This document shows, one piece after another, positions 1 to 5,851 of a DNA stretch of 5,898 bases. Under the pieces are notes generated by a model. It did not search any database, had not been told where the DNA came from, and was given only the letters and a program-made list of their open reading frames with translations. Origin of the DNA: a bacterium UBA2214 (GTDB lineage Bacteria; Zhuqueibacterota; Zhuqueibacteria; Residuimicrobiales; Residuimicrobiaceae); NCBI GenBank assembly GCA_002327255.1, contig DCUM01000240.1, positions 1,953 to 7,850 on the forward strand, given 5' to 3'. Each line of letters starts with the position of its first letter. Position 1 is the first letter of the stretch. A program made the translations under genes and the position numbers.

Positions 1-131
1 TCGAGGTTGCCGGCATAGGTGAGTTTGTCGATGTTGATGATTTCGATCTCCTGACCGTATTTGTCGAAGAGATAGTGGATGAAATTACTGCCGATGAATC
101 CGGCGCCGCCGGTGACCAGATAGCGTTTCAT
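1..131 (-). CDS. rfbB: dTDP-glucose 4,6-dehydratase, N-terminal fragment (runs off left edge)
   Basis: Reading the minus strand from 131 gives 43 codons that start MKRYLVTGGAGFIGSNF and end at IDKLTYAGNL. Seen directly: the Rossmann GxxGxxG nucleotide-binding motif (G8, G11, G14) and an acidic residue (D35) at the end of the second beta strand, followed by KLTYAGNL. Within the extended short-chain dehydrogenase family this DKLTYAGN signature is typical of RfbB/RmlB, which uses NAD+ to convert dTDP-glucose to dTDP-4-keto-6-deoxyglucose, the precursor of dTDP-rhamnose and other deoxysugars for O-antigen or exopolysaccharide. The catalytic YxxxK lies outside the window. Start choice: GGGA at 138-141 lies 6 nt before the ATG at 131. 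An in-frame ATG at 137 would put this motif directly against the start codon, so 131 is preferred. A promoter is seen at 195-223. Another sugar-nucleotide epimerase/dehydratase is possible but less likely. Confidence 0.88.
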   Translation of the reverse strand, partial: MKRYLVTGGAGFIGSNFIHYLFDKYGQEIEIINIDKLTYAGNL

Positions 132-190
132 GCTCATTCCCGAGGTTATGTGAAGATTTGGGGTTGCTCATTTGCTAAAAAAATACTAAC

Positions 191-219
191 TTGAAATGTA
201 CAAACCACCCTGTTAAAAG
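191..219 (+). promoter_or_regulatory. candidate plus-strand promoter overlapping the rfbB promoter
   Basis: On the plus strand TTGAAA (191-196, 5 of 6 to -35) is followed after 17 nt by TAAAAG (214-219, 4 of 6 to -10). It lies almost exactly on top of the minus-strand promoter. If used for nadE it would give a leader of about 320 nt, which is long, so it is only a candidate. Confidence 0.22.
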
Positions 220-223
220 TCAA
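195..223 (-). promoter_or_regulatory. sigma70-type promoter for rfbB
   Basis: On the minus strand a -35 box TTGACT (218-223, 5 of 6 to consensus) is separated by exactly 17 nt from a -10 box TACATT (195-200, 4 of 6). Transcription would start near 188 and give a leader of about 57 nt before the rfbB ATG at 131. The surrounding stretch is AT-rich compared with its flanks, as expected for a promoter. Inferred from sequence only. Confidence 0.6.
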
Positions 224-324
224 TTTGAATTTTGTGCCGCTGGTAGCGCCCTTTTTGCTGTTTTGTTCCATCCATGGCGGGCAATCGGCCCCTGAAACGA
301 ACGGCGCCCGGCATCGCCAGGGTG

Positions 325-355
325 GTATATCCCTCCACGGCGCTTTATGATATAC
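325..355. repeat. 7-bp inverted repeat GTATATC/GATATAC
   Basis: GTATATC at 325-331 is repeated as its exact reverse complement at 349-355, with a 17-nt spacer. The right arm overlaps a TATGAT hexamer (346-351) resembling a -10 box, but no matching -35 box is present at the proper distance. The arrangement could be an operator or a transcript hairpin in the nadE leader. No regulator can be named. Confidence 0.3.
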
Positions 356-372
356 AGGATTGCCTGGTTTTT

Positions 373-387
373 GCGGAAGGATTCCGC
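373..387. repeat. 6-bp inverted repeat with 3-nt loop
   Basis: GCGGAA (373-378) and TTCCGC (382-387) form a perfect 6-bp hairpin with loop GGA. A second TTCCGC at 391-396 could pair with the same left arm. There is no T-run after it on either strand in the direction needed for a terminator, so it is reported only as a structure upstream of nadE. Confidence 0.35.
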
Positions 388-472
388 GCGTTCCGCCAAG
401 TGCACGCGGGGAGGAGATTTGCTGATACCCGCGCGACCCGGTGCTCCGGCGGGGTTCAGCGGCAGGCATGCG

Positions 473-502
473 GTGACCAGCGGCCGGGCAAACGCATAAA
501 AG
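473..502 (+). promoter_or_regulatory. candidate nadE-proximal promoter
   Basis: GTGACC (473-478, 4 of 6 to -35) is followed after 18 nt by TAAAAG (497-502, 4 of 6 to -10). The start would be near 508, giving a leader of about 39 nt to the nadE ATG, which is a normal length. The match is weak and the choice over the upstream candidate at 191-219 is not secure. Confidence 0.22.
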
Positions 503-546
503 TAACACGACACGCTCTGCAACGACGTTTTCAATGAAGGATTTCC

Positions 547-2289
547 ATGGCGCAAAAAATATTTCGCACGGCCCTGGCTCAGATCAACCCGACCGTGGGC
601 GATCTGGCCGGCAATCAAAAAAAGATTCTCGATGCGCTGCATCTGGCCGCCGGGAACGAATGCGATCTGGTGGCCTTTCCGGAATTAGGCATCACCGGCT
701 ATCCGCCGGAAGACCTGCTGCTGCGGCGTCAATTCATCCACGATCAGCGCGAAGCGGTTCGCGAAATCGCCGCGCAGGTCGGTGATCTCCTCTGTGTCAT
801 CGGCTGCATCGACGAGGTGCAGGGCAAACTCTTCAATGCGTCGACGGTTCTGCACCGCGGTGCACGCATCGCCTCCTATCACAAGGTGCATCTCCCCAAT
901 TACAGCGTCTTCGATGAAGAGCGCTATTTCGAAGCGGGCCGTCAGCCGCTGATTCTCGATCTCGGCGCGGTGCGCATCGGCCTCAGTATTTGCGAGGATA
1001 TCTGGATCGCGGGGAGCGTGGTGGATAGTGAGGCGTTGAACGGTCAGGCCGATATCCTCCTCAATATTTCCGCCTCACCCTATCACATTGGCAAGAGCGA
1101 GGGGCGCCTGCAGCTGATGCGGGAGCGGGCGCTGCGCACCCACAGTGCGGTGGCCTATGTCAATCTCGTCGGCGGACAGGATGAACTGGTCTTCGATGGC
1201 CAGAGTCTGGTCCTCTCGGCCGACGGCCGCCTGCTGGCCGCCGGGGATGCGTTTGCGGAGGATTTCATCGTGGTGGATTGGCCGCTTGCGGAGATCGCTG
1301 CTGCGCGTCCCGGACGCGCCGCCCTCGGCCAGGGTGCGGCTGCCGCCCTGCAGCCGGTCCAGGTGATCGCCGTGGATTTCCCGTTCACGGACAAGAAAAC
1401 GGCCGCTTTCAATCCCCGTACCGCCGCGCCGATTTTGCACGATTTCGAAGAGATCTATCAGGCCTTGCTGCTCGGTATCAGGGATTATGTCGCCAAGAAC
1501 GGGTTCGAAAAAGTGGTGCTCGGTTCCAGCGGGGGTATCGATTCCGCCCTGGTCGCGGTGCTGGCGGTCGACGCCCTCGGCGCCGCTCAGGTCAAGACCG
1601 TGGCCATACCGTCGCCCTTCTCCTCGGCGGGGAGCATCGCCGATGCGCGGCAACTGGCTCAAAATCTGGGCGTAGAGCTCATCGAATACCCGATTCATGC
1701 CGCCCTGGCGGCCTATGAAGAGACGCTGGCGCAGACCTTCGCCGGGCTGCCGCGCGACATCACCGAGGAGAATCTCCAGGCGCGCATCCGCGGCAATCTC
1801 CTCATGGCGCTTTCCAACAAATTCGGCTGGATGGTGCTGGTGACCGGCAACAAGAGCGAGGTGAGTGTCGGCTACTGCACCATATACGGCGACATGGCGG
1901 GCGGTTTCTCGCCGCTCAAGGATGTCTTCAAGACCATGGTCTATGAACTGTGCGACTATCGCAATAAAAAAGCGGGATACGACCTCATCCCGCGTGCGAT
2001 CATCACCAAGGCGCCGTCGGCTGAGCTGCGGCCGAACCAGACGGATCAGGACTCACTGCCGCCCTACGACGTGCTCGACGCCATCCTCGAATGTTACGTC
2101 GAACGGGAGATGGGCGTGGCCGAGATCGCGGCCCGGGGCTTCGACCCCGGGGTCGTGCGTCAGGTGGCGCGGCTGGTGGATATGGCCGAGTACAAACGCC
2201 GTCAGGCGGCCCCGGGGATCAAGATCACGCCGCGGGCGTTCGGCAAGGACCGGCGCATGCCCATCACCAACCGCTACCGCAGCATCTGA
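547..2289 (+). CDS. nadE: glutamine-dependent NAD+ synthetase
   Basis: Complete 580-residue protein that makes NAD+ from deamido-NAD+ (nicotinate adenine dinucleotide), ATP and glutamine, the last step of NAD synthesis, in the cytoplasm. Residues about 5-275 form a nitrilase-type glutaminase domain with the catalytic triad visible: Glu46 (FPELGITGYPPEDL), Lys113 (YHKVHLPNY) and Cys149 (LSICEDIW). Residues about 298-575 form the ATP-pyrophosphatase synthetase domain with the P-loop SSGGIDSA (327-334), TGNKSEVSVGY (433-443) and KAPSAELRPNQTDQDSLPPY (488-507). The length is usual for two-domain NadE proteins using glutamine; ammonia-only forms lack the first domain. GAAGGA at 536-541 sits 5 nt before the ATG and fixes the start. 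No frameshift or missing key residue is seen. It is transcribed away from rfbB and converges on the radical SAM gene, so it is probably monocistronic. The family is unmistakable. Confidence 0.97.
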   Translation: MAQKIFRTALAQINPTVGDLAGNQKKILDALHLAAGNECDLVAFPELGITGYPPEDLLLRRQFIHDQREAVREIAAQVGDLLCVIGCIDEVQGKLFNASTVLHRGARIASYHKVHLPNYSVFDEERYFEAGRQPLILDLGAVRIGLSICEDIWIAGSVVDSEALNGQADILLNISASPYHIGKSEGRLQLMRERALRTHSAVAYVNLVGGQDELVFDGQSLVLSADGRLLAAGDAFAEDFIVVDWPLAEIAAARPGRAALGQGAAAALQPVQVIAVDFPFTDKKTAAFNPRTAAPILHDFEEIYQALLLGIRDYVAKNGFEKVVLGSSGGIDSALVAVLAVDALGAAQVKTVAIPSPFSSAGSIADARQLAQNLGVELIEYPIHAALAAYEETLAQTFAGLPRDITEENLQARIRGNLLMALSNKFGWMVLVTGNKSEVSVGYCTIYGDMAGGFSPLKDVFKTMVYELCDYRNKKAGYDLIPRAIITKAPSAELRPNQTDQDSLPPYDVLDAILECYVEREMGVAEIAARGFDPGVVRQVARLVDMAEYKRRQAAPGIKITPRAFGKDRRMPITNRYRSI

Positions 2290-2293
2290 CCGG

Positions 2294-2355
2294 CGCCATT
2301 CACAAACCACCGGGCCCACGAAAATCGCCGGGTCGAGTCCCATGCCTGAATGGCG
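2294..2355. terminator. 9-bp inverted repeat after nadE, possible terminator or 3' stem-loop
   Basis: CGCCATTCA (2294-2302) and TGAATGGCG (2347-2355) are perfect reverse complements enclosing 44 nt of GC-rich sequence that can form weaker inner pairs. The left arm begins 5 nt after the nadE stop codon. There is no T-run after the right arm on the plus strand, so it is not a classical intrinsic terminator. A 3'-end stabilising structure or factor-assisted stop in this convergent region is possible. Confidence 0.3.
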
Positions 2356-2480
2356 TGATTCCTGATCCAAAAATCTCCTGCCCGGACAACCGCGCGTCAA
2401 ACGAAGCGGTGGCCGTCTGTTCGTTCACGCTGTGACTTCCGGCGTTCCTGCGGCATCTGATTCAGATTGAAAATGGTGCC

Positions 2481-2505
2481 ATGCTGCACGGATTTGCCGC
2501 AGCAT
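2481..2505. repeat. 7-bp hairpin at the 3' end of the radical SAM gene
   Basis: ATGCTGC (2481-2487) and GCAGCAT (2499-2505) form a perfect 7-bp stem with an 11-nt loop, 8 nt beyond the stop codon of the minus-strand radical SAM gene. Read on the minus strand it is followed by a short TTTT only about 7 nt later, so a weak terminator for that gene is possible but not proven. Confidence 0.3.
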
Positions 2506-2512
2506 CGCTTCT

Positions 2513-3922
2513 TCAGGCCTTGAGGAGCCGGAAAATCGGATTTTTGATGCTTTTGGGCATTTTACTGCGCAAGAAAAAAAAGATCGACAGTGCCGATTTG
2601 AAGAAAAAGTCGTAGAGGTTCAGCCGCGGACCAAGCTGGCATTTTGCCAGAAGCGCCGCCAGCGGCGTCAGGCGCGGATAGAGCGCTGCGATCCGAAAGA
2701 TGCGGAAATAAAATTCCAGCTCTTTGCGCGTGATGGTTGGCAATTGCACGGTCGAGACGGGTTCAAAAAAAGAAGAAGTCGCCTTGCTGGTCAGATAGCC
2801 GTACTTTCGGCACTGGTCGTATAGCTCAGTACCCGGATAGGGCCGGAACATGCTCACATGCAGCTTGTCGGGTTTTATTTTTTGATTGAGCGCGATGGTT
2901 TCCTGGATGGTGGCGACGGTTTCGCCGGGGATGCCGACCATGTTATACGCGAACGTTTTGATGCCCGCCTTTTTCGCCATGGCGAAAGCGTCTGTTATGC
3001 TCTTTTTATCCATGTTCCTGTGCAGTACTTGCCGCCGCAACTGATCGTTGCCCTGCTCGACGCCCATCCTGACTTCGGTGCAGCCGGCTTGTGCCAGGGC
3101 GTCGATGATGGCTTCGTCGAATGAACCGACGCGCAGGTTGCAGGCAAAGGGCAAGCCGATCTCCCGGGTGTACATCGCCGTGAATTTATTGAGCCAGTTG
3201 GCGTTCAGGGCGAAGGTATCGTCCTGAAAGCAGATCGATTCGATGCCGTTGTACGCCGATAAAACCGCCTTGATTTCTGCAATCAGGTGCTCCTGGCTGC
3301 GCCAGCGCACAAAGCGTCCCGGCGCCAGATTCAGCAACTGGCTGTTGATGCAATAGGAGCAACGAAACGGACACCCTCTGCCGGCCATGAAATCGGCGCG
3401 GTGGTCCTTGTCGAGGACGCGTTGATAATCGAACAGGCTGCGGTCGGAGAAGGGCAGTGCATCGAGGTCGTGGAGCAGCTTGCCGGGGGCGTTTTTTATC
3501 AGTTCGCCATTTTGGTGCGCCCAGAGGTTGGCGATCCGCTGCAGGGGGACGCCGTTGATCACATCCACCAGGGCGTTTTCGCCCTCTCCGAGACATAAGA
3601 CATCCACCCAGTTGATCACCTCTTCGGGGGCGACGGTTGCATGCACGCCCCCGGCGATGGTATAAATCCCGTATTTCTTTGTGTATTGCATGATCTCTTT
3701 GGCGAGACCGGCAGAATCCGAGGCGAAGGAAAACGCCAACAGGTCGGGTTTGCTGGCCGCCAACTTGCGGTCAATGGCTTTCCTGTCGAGACGCGCCAAT
3801 TGCAGCAATGCGGTACCATGGCCGGATTGCCTGACTTGCGCGGAGAGTTGCGCGACGCCATGATGATAATCCAGGTCAAAATATCTCGATTTTGCGGACG
3901 GGAGTATAAACAGGATATTCAT
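2513..3922 (-). CDS. B12-binding-domain radical SAM protein, substrate unknown
   Basis: 469-residue protein. Residues about 1-125 look like the cobalamin-binding Rossmann domain placed before many radical SAM domains (MNILFILPSAK, LLAFSFAS, TIAGGVHATVAPEEV, VLCLGEGENALVDV). The linker LLHDLDALPFSDRSLFDY is typical of this class. The radical SAM domain covers about 175-385, with the CxxxCxxC cluster motif Cys184, Cys188, Cys191 (GRGCPFRCSYC), then FQDDTF (232-237), RMGVEQGND (285-293), MVGIPGET (328-335) and RPYPGTELYDQC (360-371). The family cleaves S-adenosylmethionine with a 4Fe-4S cluster; B12 members often perform C-methylation or ring rearrangements. The classical DxHxxG cobalamin ligand is not seen, so B12 binding, if any, may lack the His ligand. 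The tail (about 433-469) is hydrophobic and basic, perhaps touching the membrane. Start choice: GGAGG at 3931-3935 lies 8 nt before the ATG at 3922; an in-frame ATG at 3943 has its site misplaced. Neighbouring sugar genes suggest, but do not show, a role in envelope glycan or lipid modification. Confidence 0.9.
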   Translation of the reverse strand: MNILFILPSAKSRYFDLDYHHGVAQLSAQVRQSGHGTALLQLARLDRKAIDRKLAASKPDLLAFSFASDSAGLAKEIMQYTKKYGIYTIAGGVHATVAPEEVINWVDVLCLGEGENALVDVINGVPLQRIANLWAHQNGELIKNAPGKLLHDLDALPFSDRSLFDYQRVLDKDHRADFMAGRGCPFRCSYCINSQLLNLAPGRFVRWRSQEHLIAEIKAVLSAYNGIESICFQDDTFALNANWLNKFTAMYTREIGLPFACNLRVGSFDEAIIDALAQAGCTEVRMGVEQGNDQLRRQVLHRNMDKKSITDAFAMAKKAGIKTFAYNMVGIPGETVATIQETIALNQKIKPDKLHVSMFRPYPGTELYDQCRKYGYLTSKATSSFFEPVSTVQLPTITRKELEFYFRIFRIAALYPRLTPLAALLAKCQLGPRLNLYDFFFKSALSIFFFLRSKMPKSIKNPIFRLLKA

Positions 3923-3930
3923 GCTCTCTT

Positions 3931-3935
3931 CCTCC
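3931..3935 (-). promoter_or_regulatory. ribosome binding site deciding the radical SAM start
   Basis: A perfect GGAGG on the minus strand lies 8 nt upstream of the ATG at 3922. It falls inside the seven-codon extension that would come from the in-frame ATG at 3943, so it argues for the shorter 469-residue protein. Confidence 0.75.
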
Positions 3936-4007
3936 ATATTCAATCCATTTTGGATGGTTCAGGAATTGATCCGCGTGTGCTGCTGTATGGCTGCCGGCTC
4001 GTCTGGT

Positions 4008-4037
4008 TTTAAAGAATGCAGTGGCGACACCAGTCAG
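4008..4037 (-). promoter_or_regulatory. weak candidate promoter for the radical SAM gene
   Basis: On the minus strand CTGACT (4032-4037, 4 of 6 to -35) is followed after 18 nt by TTTAAA (4008-4013, 4 of 6 to -10). It would give a leader of about 80 nt before the ATG at 3922. The 239-bp gap before this gene makes a separate promoter plausible, but the boxes are weak. Confidence 0.22.
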
Positions 4038-4161
4038 ACCAAATGGGTGCGAAAAAGGGACCCTGCGGCCCGGCAGCGGCTCATAACAGGCAGGAAACAG
4101 GCATACCTGGCAAAGGTCGAGCAAGCCGTTGCAGCACACGAGGAAGCGATGGAGGTTTTAT

Positions 4162-4554
4162 CTAGATGAGCAGAATGCAGTTTTTCAGATAGAGGATTTC
4201 GGAGCGGATCAATGGCAGATAGAGACGCGTATCGGAATGCTTGAAAAAAGAAAACGAGCAATCTTTTATTTCTGCATCATGATGCAAGAGGGGGCTGTCG
4301 ACGTCGTAAATGACGGATGGTGCGGTTTGTGGCGCCCGCAGTGTATCCGGTTCGGGTGGAAAATGGATGATGGGAGAGGCATCGTCATTTTGACAGTCAT
4401 CGATCAGGGCCAGCAACTCACCCTCTTCGAGCTGATAAAAATTGCGGCTGGTGGCGACGTTGAGTAAATTGGCGGCATCGATGAGAAAAATGAGACACAG
4501 CGCCCAGCACCAGAGAACCGCGGTGGAGGATAATTTTTTTCTGAATCGAACCAC
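4162..4554 (-). CDS. hypothetical protein with N-terminal membrane segment
   Basis: Predicted 130-residue protein that I do not recognise. Start is GTG at 4554, with AAAGGG at 4563-4568 placed 8 nt upstream; there is no internal Met to serve as an alternative start. Residues 3-7 are basic (R3, R5, K6, K7) and residues about 11-26 are hydrophobic (TAVLWCWALCLIFLID), giving a signal anchor or uncleaved signal peptide with the rest predicted outside the cytoplasm. The remainder is acidic and mixed: LEEGELLALIDDCQNDD (42-58), a Pro-rich stretch (FPPEPD, 65-70), then SVIYDVDSPLL. Cysteines are at 16, 20, 54, 99 and 126. Codon choice is ordinary for the window in the first two thirds. It lies 256 bp after the glycosyltransferase and 239 bp before the radical SAM gene on the same strand. 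An overlapping plus-strand frame (4129-4467) is the alternative but has no signal or domain. Whether this is a real gene is moderately supported. Confidence 0.55.
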   Translation of the reverse strand: MVRFRKKLSSTAVLWCWALCLIFLIDAANLLNVATSRNFYQLEEGELLALIDDCQNDDASPIIHFPPEPDTLRAPQTAPSVIYDVDSPLLHHDAEIKDCSFSFFKHSDTRLYLPLIRSEILYLKNCILLI

Positions 4555-4590
4555 GCCAAAAGCCCTTTACGCTAATATTCATGGATCATG

Positions 4591-4716
4591 CGTGACCGGT
4601 AAAAATTTCCGGCGCCCTGTCATAAACCGTCGGAGGCGCAGCCCCCGCCGGGTTGCCAGTGCCGGAGTTGTGAAAAAAGGTCCGCTCTGTGTGTTCGTTT
4701 TCAAATCGTGACCGGT
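4591..4716. repeat. 10-bp direct repeat CGTGACCGGT, two copies
   Basis: CGTGACCGGT occurs at 4591-4600 and again at 4707-4716, 116 bp apart, both in the gap between the glycosyltransferase and the small membrane protein. Seen on the minus strand the copies lie about 37 and 153 nt upstream of the GTG start at 4554. They could be paired regulator sites or simple coincidence. The GC-rich sequence between them contains no gene that I can support. Confidence 0.3.
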
Positions 4717-4762
4717 GTTTGCAGGGACCCACAGGTTCATGGCGCTGCGTTGTGTCATCGCT

Positions 4763-4791
4763 GATGAAGGGTTCCGGTCATGGCCTTCATC
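4763..4791. repeat. 8-bp inverted repeat after the glycosyltransferase gene
   Basis: GATGAAGG (4763-4770) and CCTTCATC (4784-4791) are perfect reverse complements with a 13-nt loop, starting about 20 nt beyond the glycosyltransferase stop on the minus strand. There is no T-run after it, so it is a 3' stem-loop rather than a classical intrinsic terminator. It may mark the 3' end of that transcript. Confidence 0.35.
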
Positions 4792-4810
4792 CAAAGTTAT
4801 ACCCGCATAC

Positions 4811-5779
4811 TCATTTATCCGCGGAAAACGATACCATGTGCTCGAGATTGTTTATATCGTTTTTTTTGCCTATATTGTGCCAGCCGCCACTCACGCTCTT
4901 CTTCTGTCCCGCATAAAATCCGGCGCTGTACCAGATCAGGCTCAGCAACACCAGCGGCAGCAGGAGCAGATAGAGCAGGAATTGCAGCGCACTGGAACGC
5001 AGGATGTGCGCGCCAATGGTGAATATCCGGACCAGCGGAATGAGCGGGATGAGGATGGGATATTCGACAAAGATGTGCCCCTGGACCCGGTTGAGTTTGC
5101 GGTTCTGCGCCGCTCCGACGCCGAGGTCGTACTGGTTGCGGAGGATTTTTTTGAGCTGCGTGCGGTTGCGATGCCAGATGACGGCTTTGGCGGTCCAGTA
5201 GAGCGCCTGCCCGCTGGCGTGGATTTTGCGAAAATACATATTATCGCTGCCCTTGACCTGATCAGCGAATTTGCCATAGGTGTTGAAAATTTCACGCCGG
5301 AAGGAGACATTGCCCGTGCCAAAAAACTTCTTTTTGGTCGTGGCATGGGGGGTCATCAAATCGCTGCATTCCATGAGGTAGTCCAGCGTGCCGAAGAGGC
5401 TCCACCGCGTGCCGTTTTTGACCACACCACCGACCACGGGATAGCCCTGGTGATGAGCGGCAACCAGTTCGCTGAGCCAGTGGCGGTCGACGATGCAATC
5501 GGTGTCGGTGAACGCGAATATTTCGCCACGGGCGATTTCAATGCCGGCATTCCGCGCCGTGCCGGGATAAGCGCGTTCCTGGAGCGCCACGACGCGGGTT
5601 TGCGGAAAACGCTCCTGTACGAGTTCCACGGTGCCGTCGCCGCCCGAGTCGACGACGATGACTTCATACGGAAATTCGGTTTCCTGCGCATAGACCGAAG
5701 CCAGGGCATCGAGGATATAGCGCCGGTGCTTGTAGGAGGCGATGATCACCGAAACCAGCGGTGTTTGACTTTCTGACAT
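4811..5779 (-). CDS. family 2 glycosyltransferase with C-terminal membrane segments
   Basis: 322-residue protein, probably transferring a sugar from a nucleotide donor to a growing surface polysaccharide or lipid-linked acceptor at the inner face of the cytoplasmic membrane. Residues about 8-230 are a GT-A fold of the GT2 family: VSVIIASYKHRRYI (9-22), VIVVDSGGDGT (40-50), PGTARNAGIEIARGEIFAFTD (72-92), the metal/nucleotide-binding DxD (Asp92, Asp94 in TDTDC), FFGTGNVSFRREIF (152-165) and KGSDNMYFRKI (176-186), the likely acceptor-side acidic region. Residues about 240-258 and 265-289 are hydrophobic and probably two membrane segments, followed by a basic tail. Start choice: GGAG at 5785-5788 lies 5 nt before the ATG at 5779; in-frame ATGs at 5806 and 5860 extend into the terminator or the tRNA and lack such a site. 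The donor sugar and acceptor cannot be read from sequence. A long antisense open frame (4715-5776) is a shadow. Confidence 0.92.
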   Translation of the reverse strand: MSESQTPLVSVIIASYKHRRYILDALASVYAQETEFPYEVIVVDSGGDGTVELVQERFPQTRVVALQERAYPGTARNAGIEIARGEIFAFTDTDCIVDRHWLSELVAAHHQGYPVVGGVVKNGTRWSLFGTLDYLMECSDLMTPHATTKKKFFGTGNVSFRREIFNTYGKFADQVKGSDNMYFRKIHASGQALYWTAKAVIWHRNRTQLKKILRNQYDLGVGAAQNRKLNRVQGHIFVEYPILIPLIPLVRIFTIGAHILRSSALQFLLYLLLLPLVLLSLIWYSAGFYAGQKKSVSGGWHNIGKKNDINNLEHMVSFSADK

Positions 5780-5813
5780 GAAGGCTCCGCAGCGGATAAG
5801 GGACATGAATTTT

Positions 5814-5840
5814 AAAAAAAGGGTATTCCAACGAACACCC
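5814..5840 (-). terminator. intrinsic terminator after tRNA-Lys
   Basis: On the minus strand an 8-bp stem (5833-5840 pairing with 5821-5828, one G-T wobble) closes a 4-nt loop GTTG and is followed at once by seven T residues (5814-5820). It starts 11 nt beyond the mature 3' end of the tRNA. This is a textbook Rho-independent terminator and would end the tRNA transcript before the glycosyltransferase. The T-tract also runs into TAAAAT (5809-5814), which resembles a -10 box but has no good -35 partner. Confidence 0.85.
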
Positions 5841-5851
5841 TGCAAGTCGTG

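Larger units (their letters stand above)
132..546. other. divergent intergenic region between rfbB and nadE
   Basis: This 415-bp stretch separates two genes that point away from each other. About 160-240 is AT-rich and holds the rfbB promoter. The rest is GC-rich with small inverted repeats (325-355 and 373-387). Open frames exist on both strands (274-537 plus; 146-508 and 220-642 minus). Their translations are rich in Arg, Pro and Gly, lack recognisable domains and have no convincing ribosome site, so I do not call them genes. I see no recognisable riboswitch or RNA gene. Confidence 0.6.

Noticed and set aside
274..537. An 87-codon plus-strand frame that ends just before nadE and could be an upstream gene.
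   Set aside because: It has no convincing ribosome site, an Arg-rich composition and no domain, and it contains the hairpin sequences typical of non-coding leader.
1075..1698. A 207-codon minus-strand open frame inside nadE.
   Set aside because: It is fully antisense to well-conserved nadE sequence, rich in Arg and Gly and without a domain; this is expected in GC-rich coding DNA.
1278..1718. A 146-codon plus-strand frame overlapping nadE, which could suggest a frameshift.
   Set aside because: The nadE frame is continuous with all motifs intact; the other frame is Arg/Gly-rich shadow sequence.
4052..4080. A GC-rich segment followed by TTTTT on the minus strand, downstream of the small membrane protein, as an intrinsic terminator.
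   Set aside because: The best stem is three base pairs followed by a mismatch, which is too weak to call.
3921..4169. An 82-codon plus-strand frame whose C-terminal part (about RDPAARQRL to the end) looks helical and plausible.
   Set aside because: It starts within the radical SAM start region on the opposite strand, has no ribosome site and its N-terminal half looks non-coding. A remnant cannot be excluded, but there is not enough to call it.
4129..4467. A 112-codon plus-strand frame opposite the small membrane protein.
   Set aside because: The minus-strand frame has a better start signal, a membrane segment and ordinary codon choice; this frame shows no such signals. This is a preference, not a proof.
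4600..4680. A GC-rich stretch whose plus strand (AAACC, then GGCGCAGCC, then GCCGGGTTGCC) recalls a GEMM cyclic-di-GMP riboswitch.
   Set aside because: The core ACGCAAAGCC is incomplete and the second hairpin with its tetraloop receptor is missing. No plus-strand gene follows that it could control.
4715..5776. A 353-codon plus-strand open frame opposite the glycosyltransferase.
   Set aside because: The minus strand carries clear GT2 motifs, including DxD, and a placed ribosome site. The plus-strand translation has no recognisable domain and is a mirror of the coding strand.
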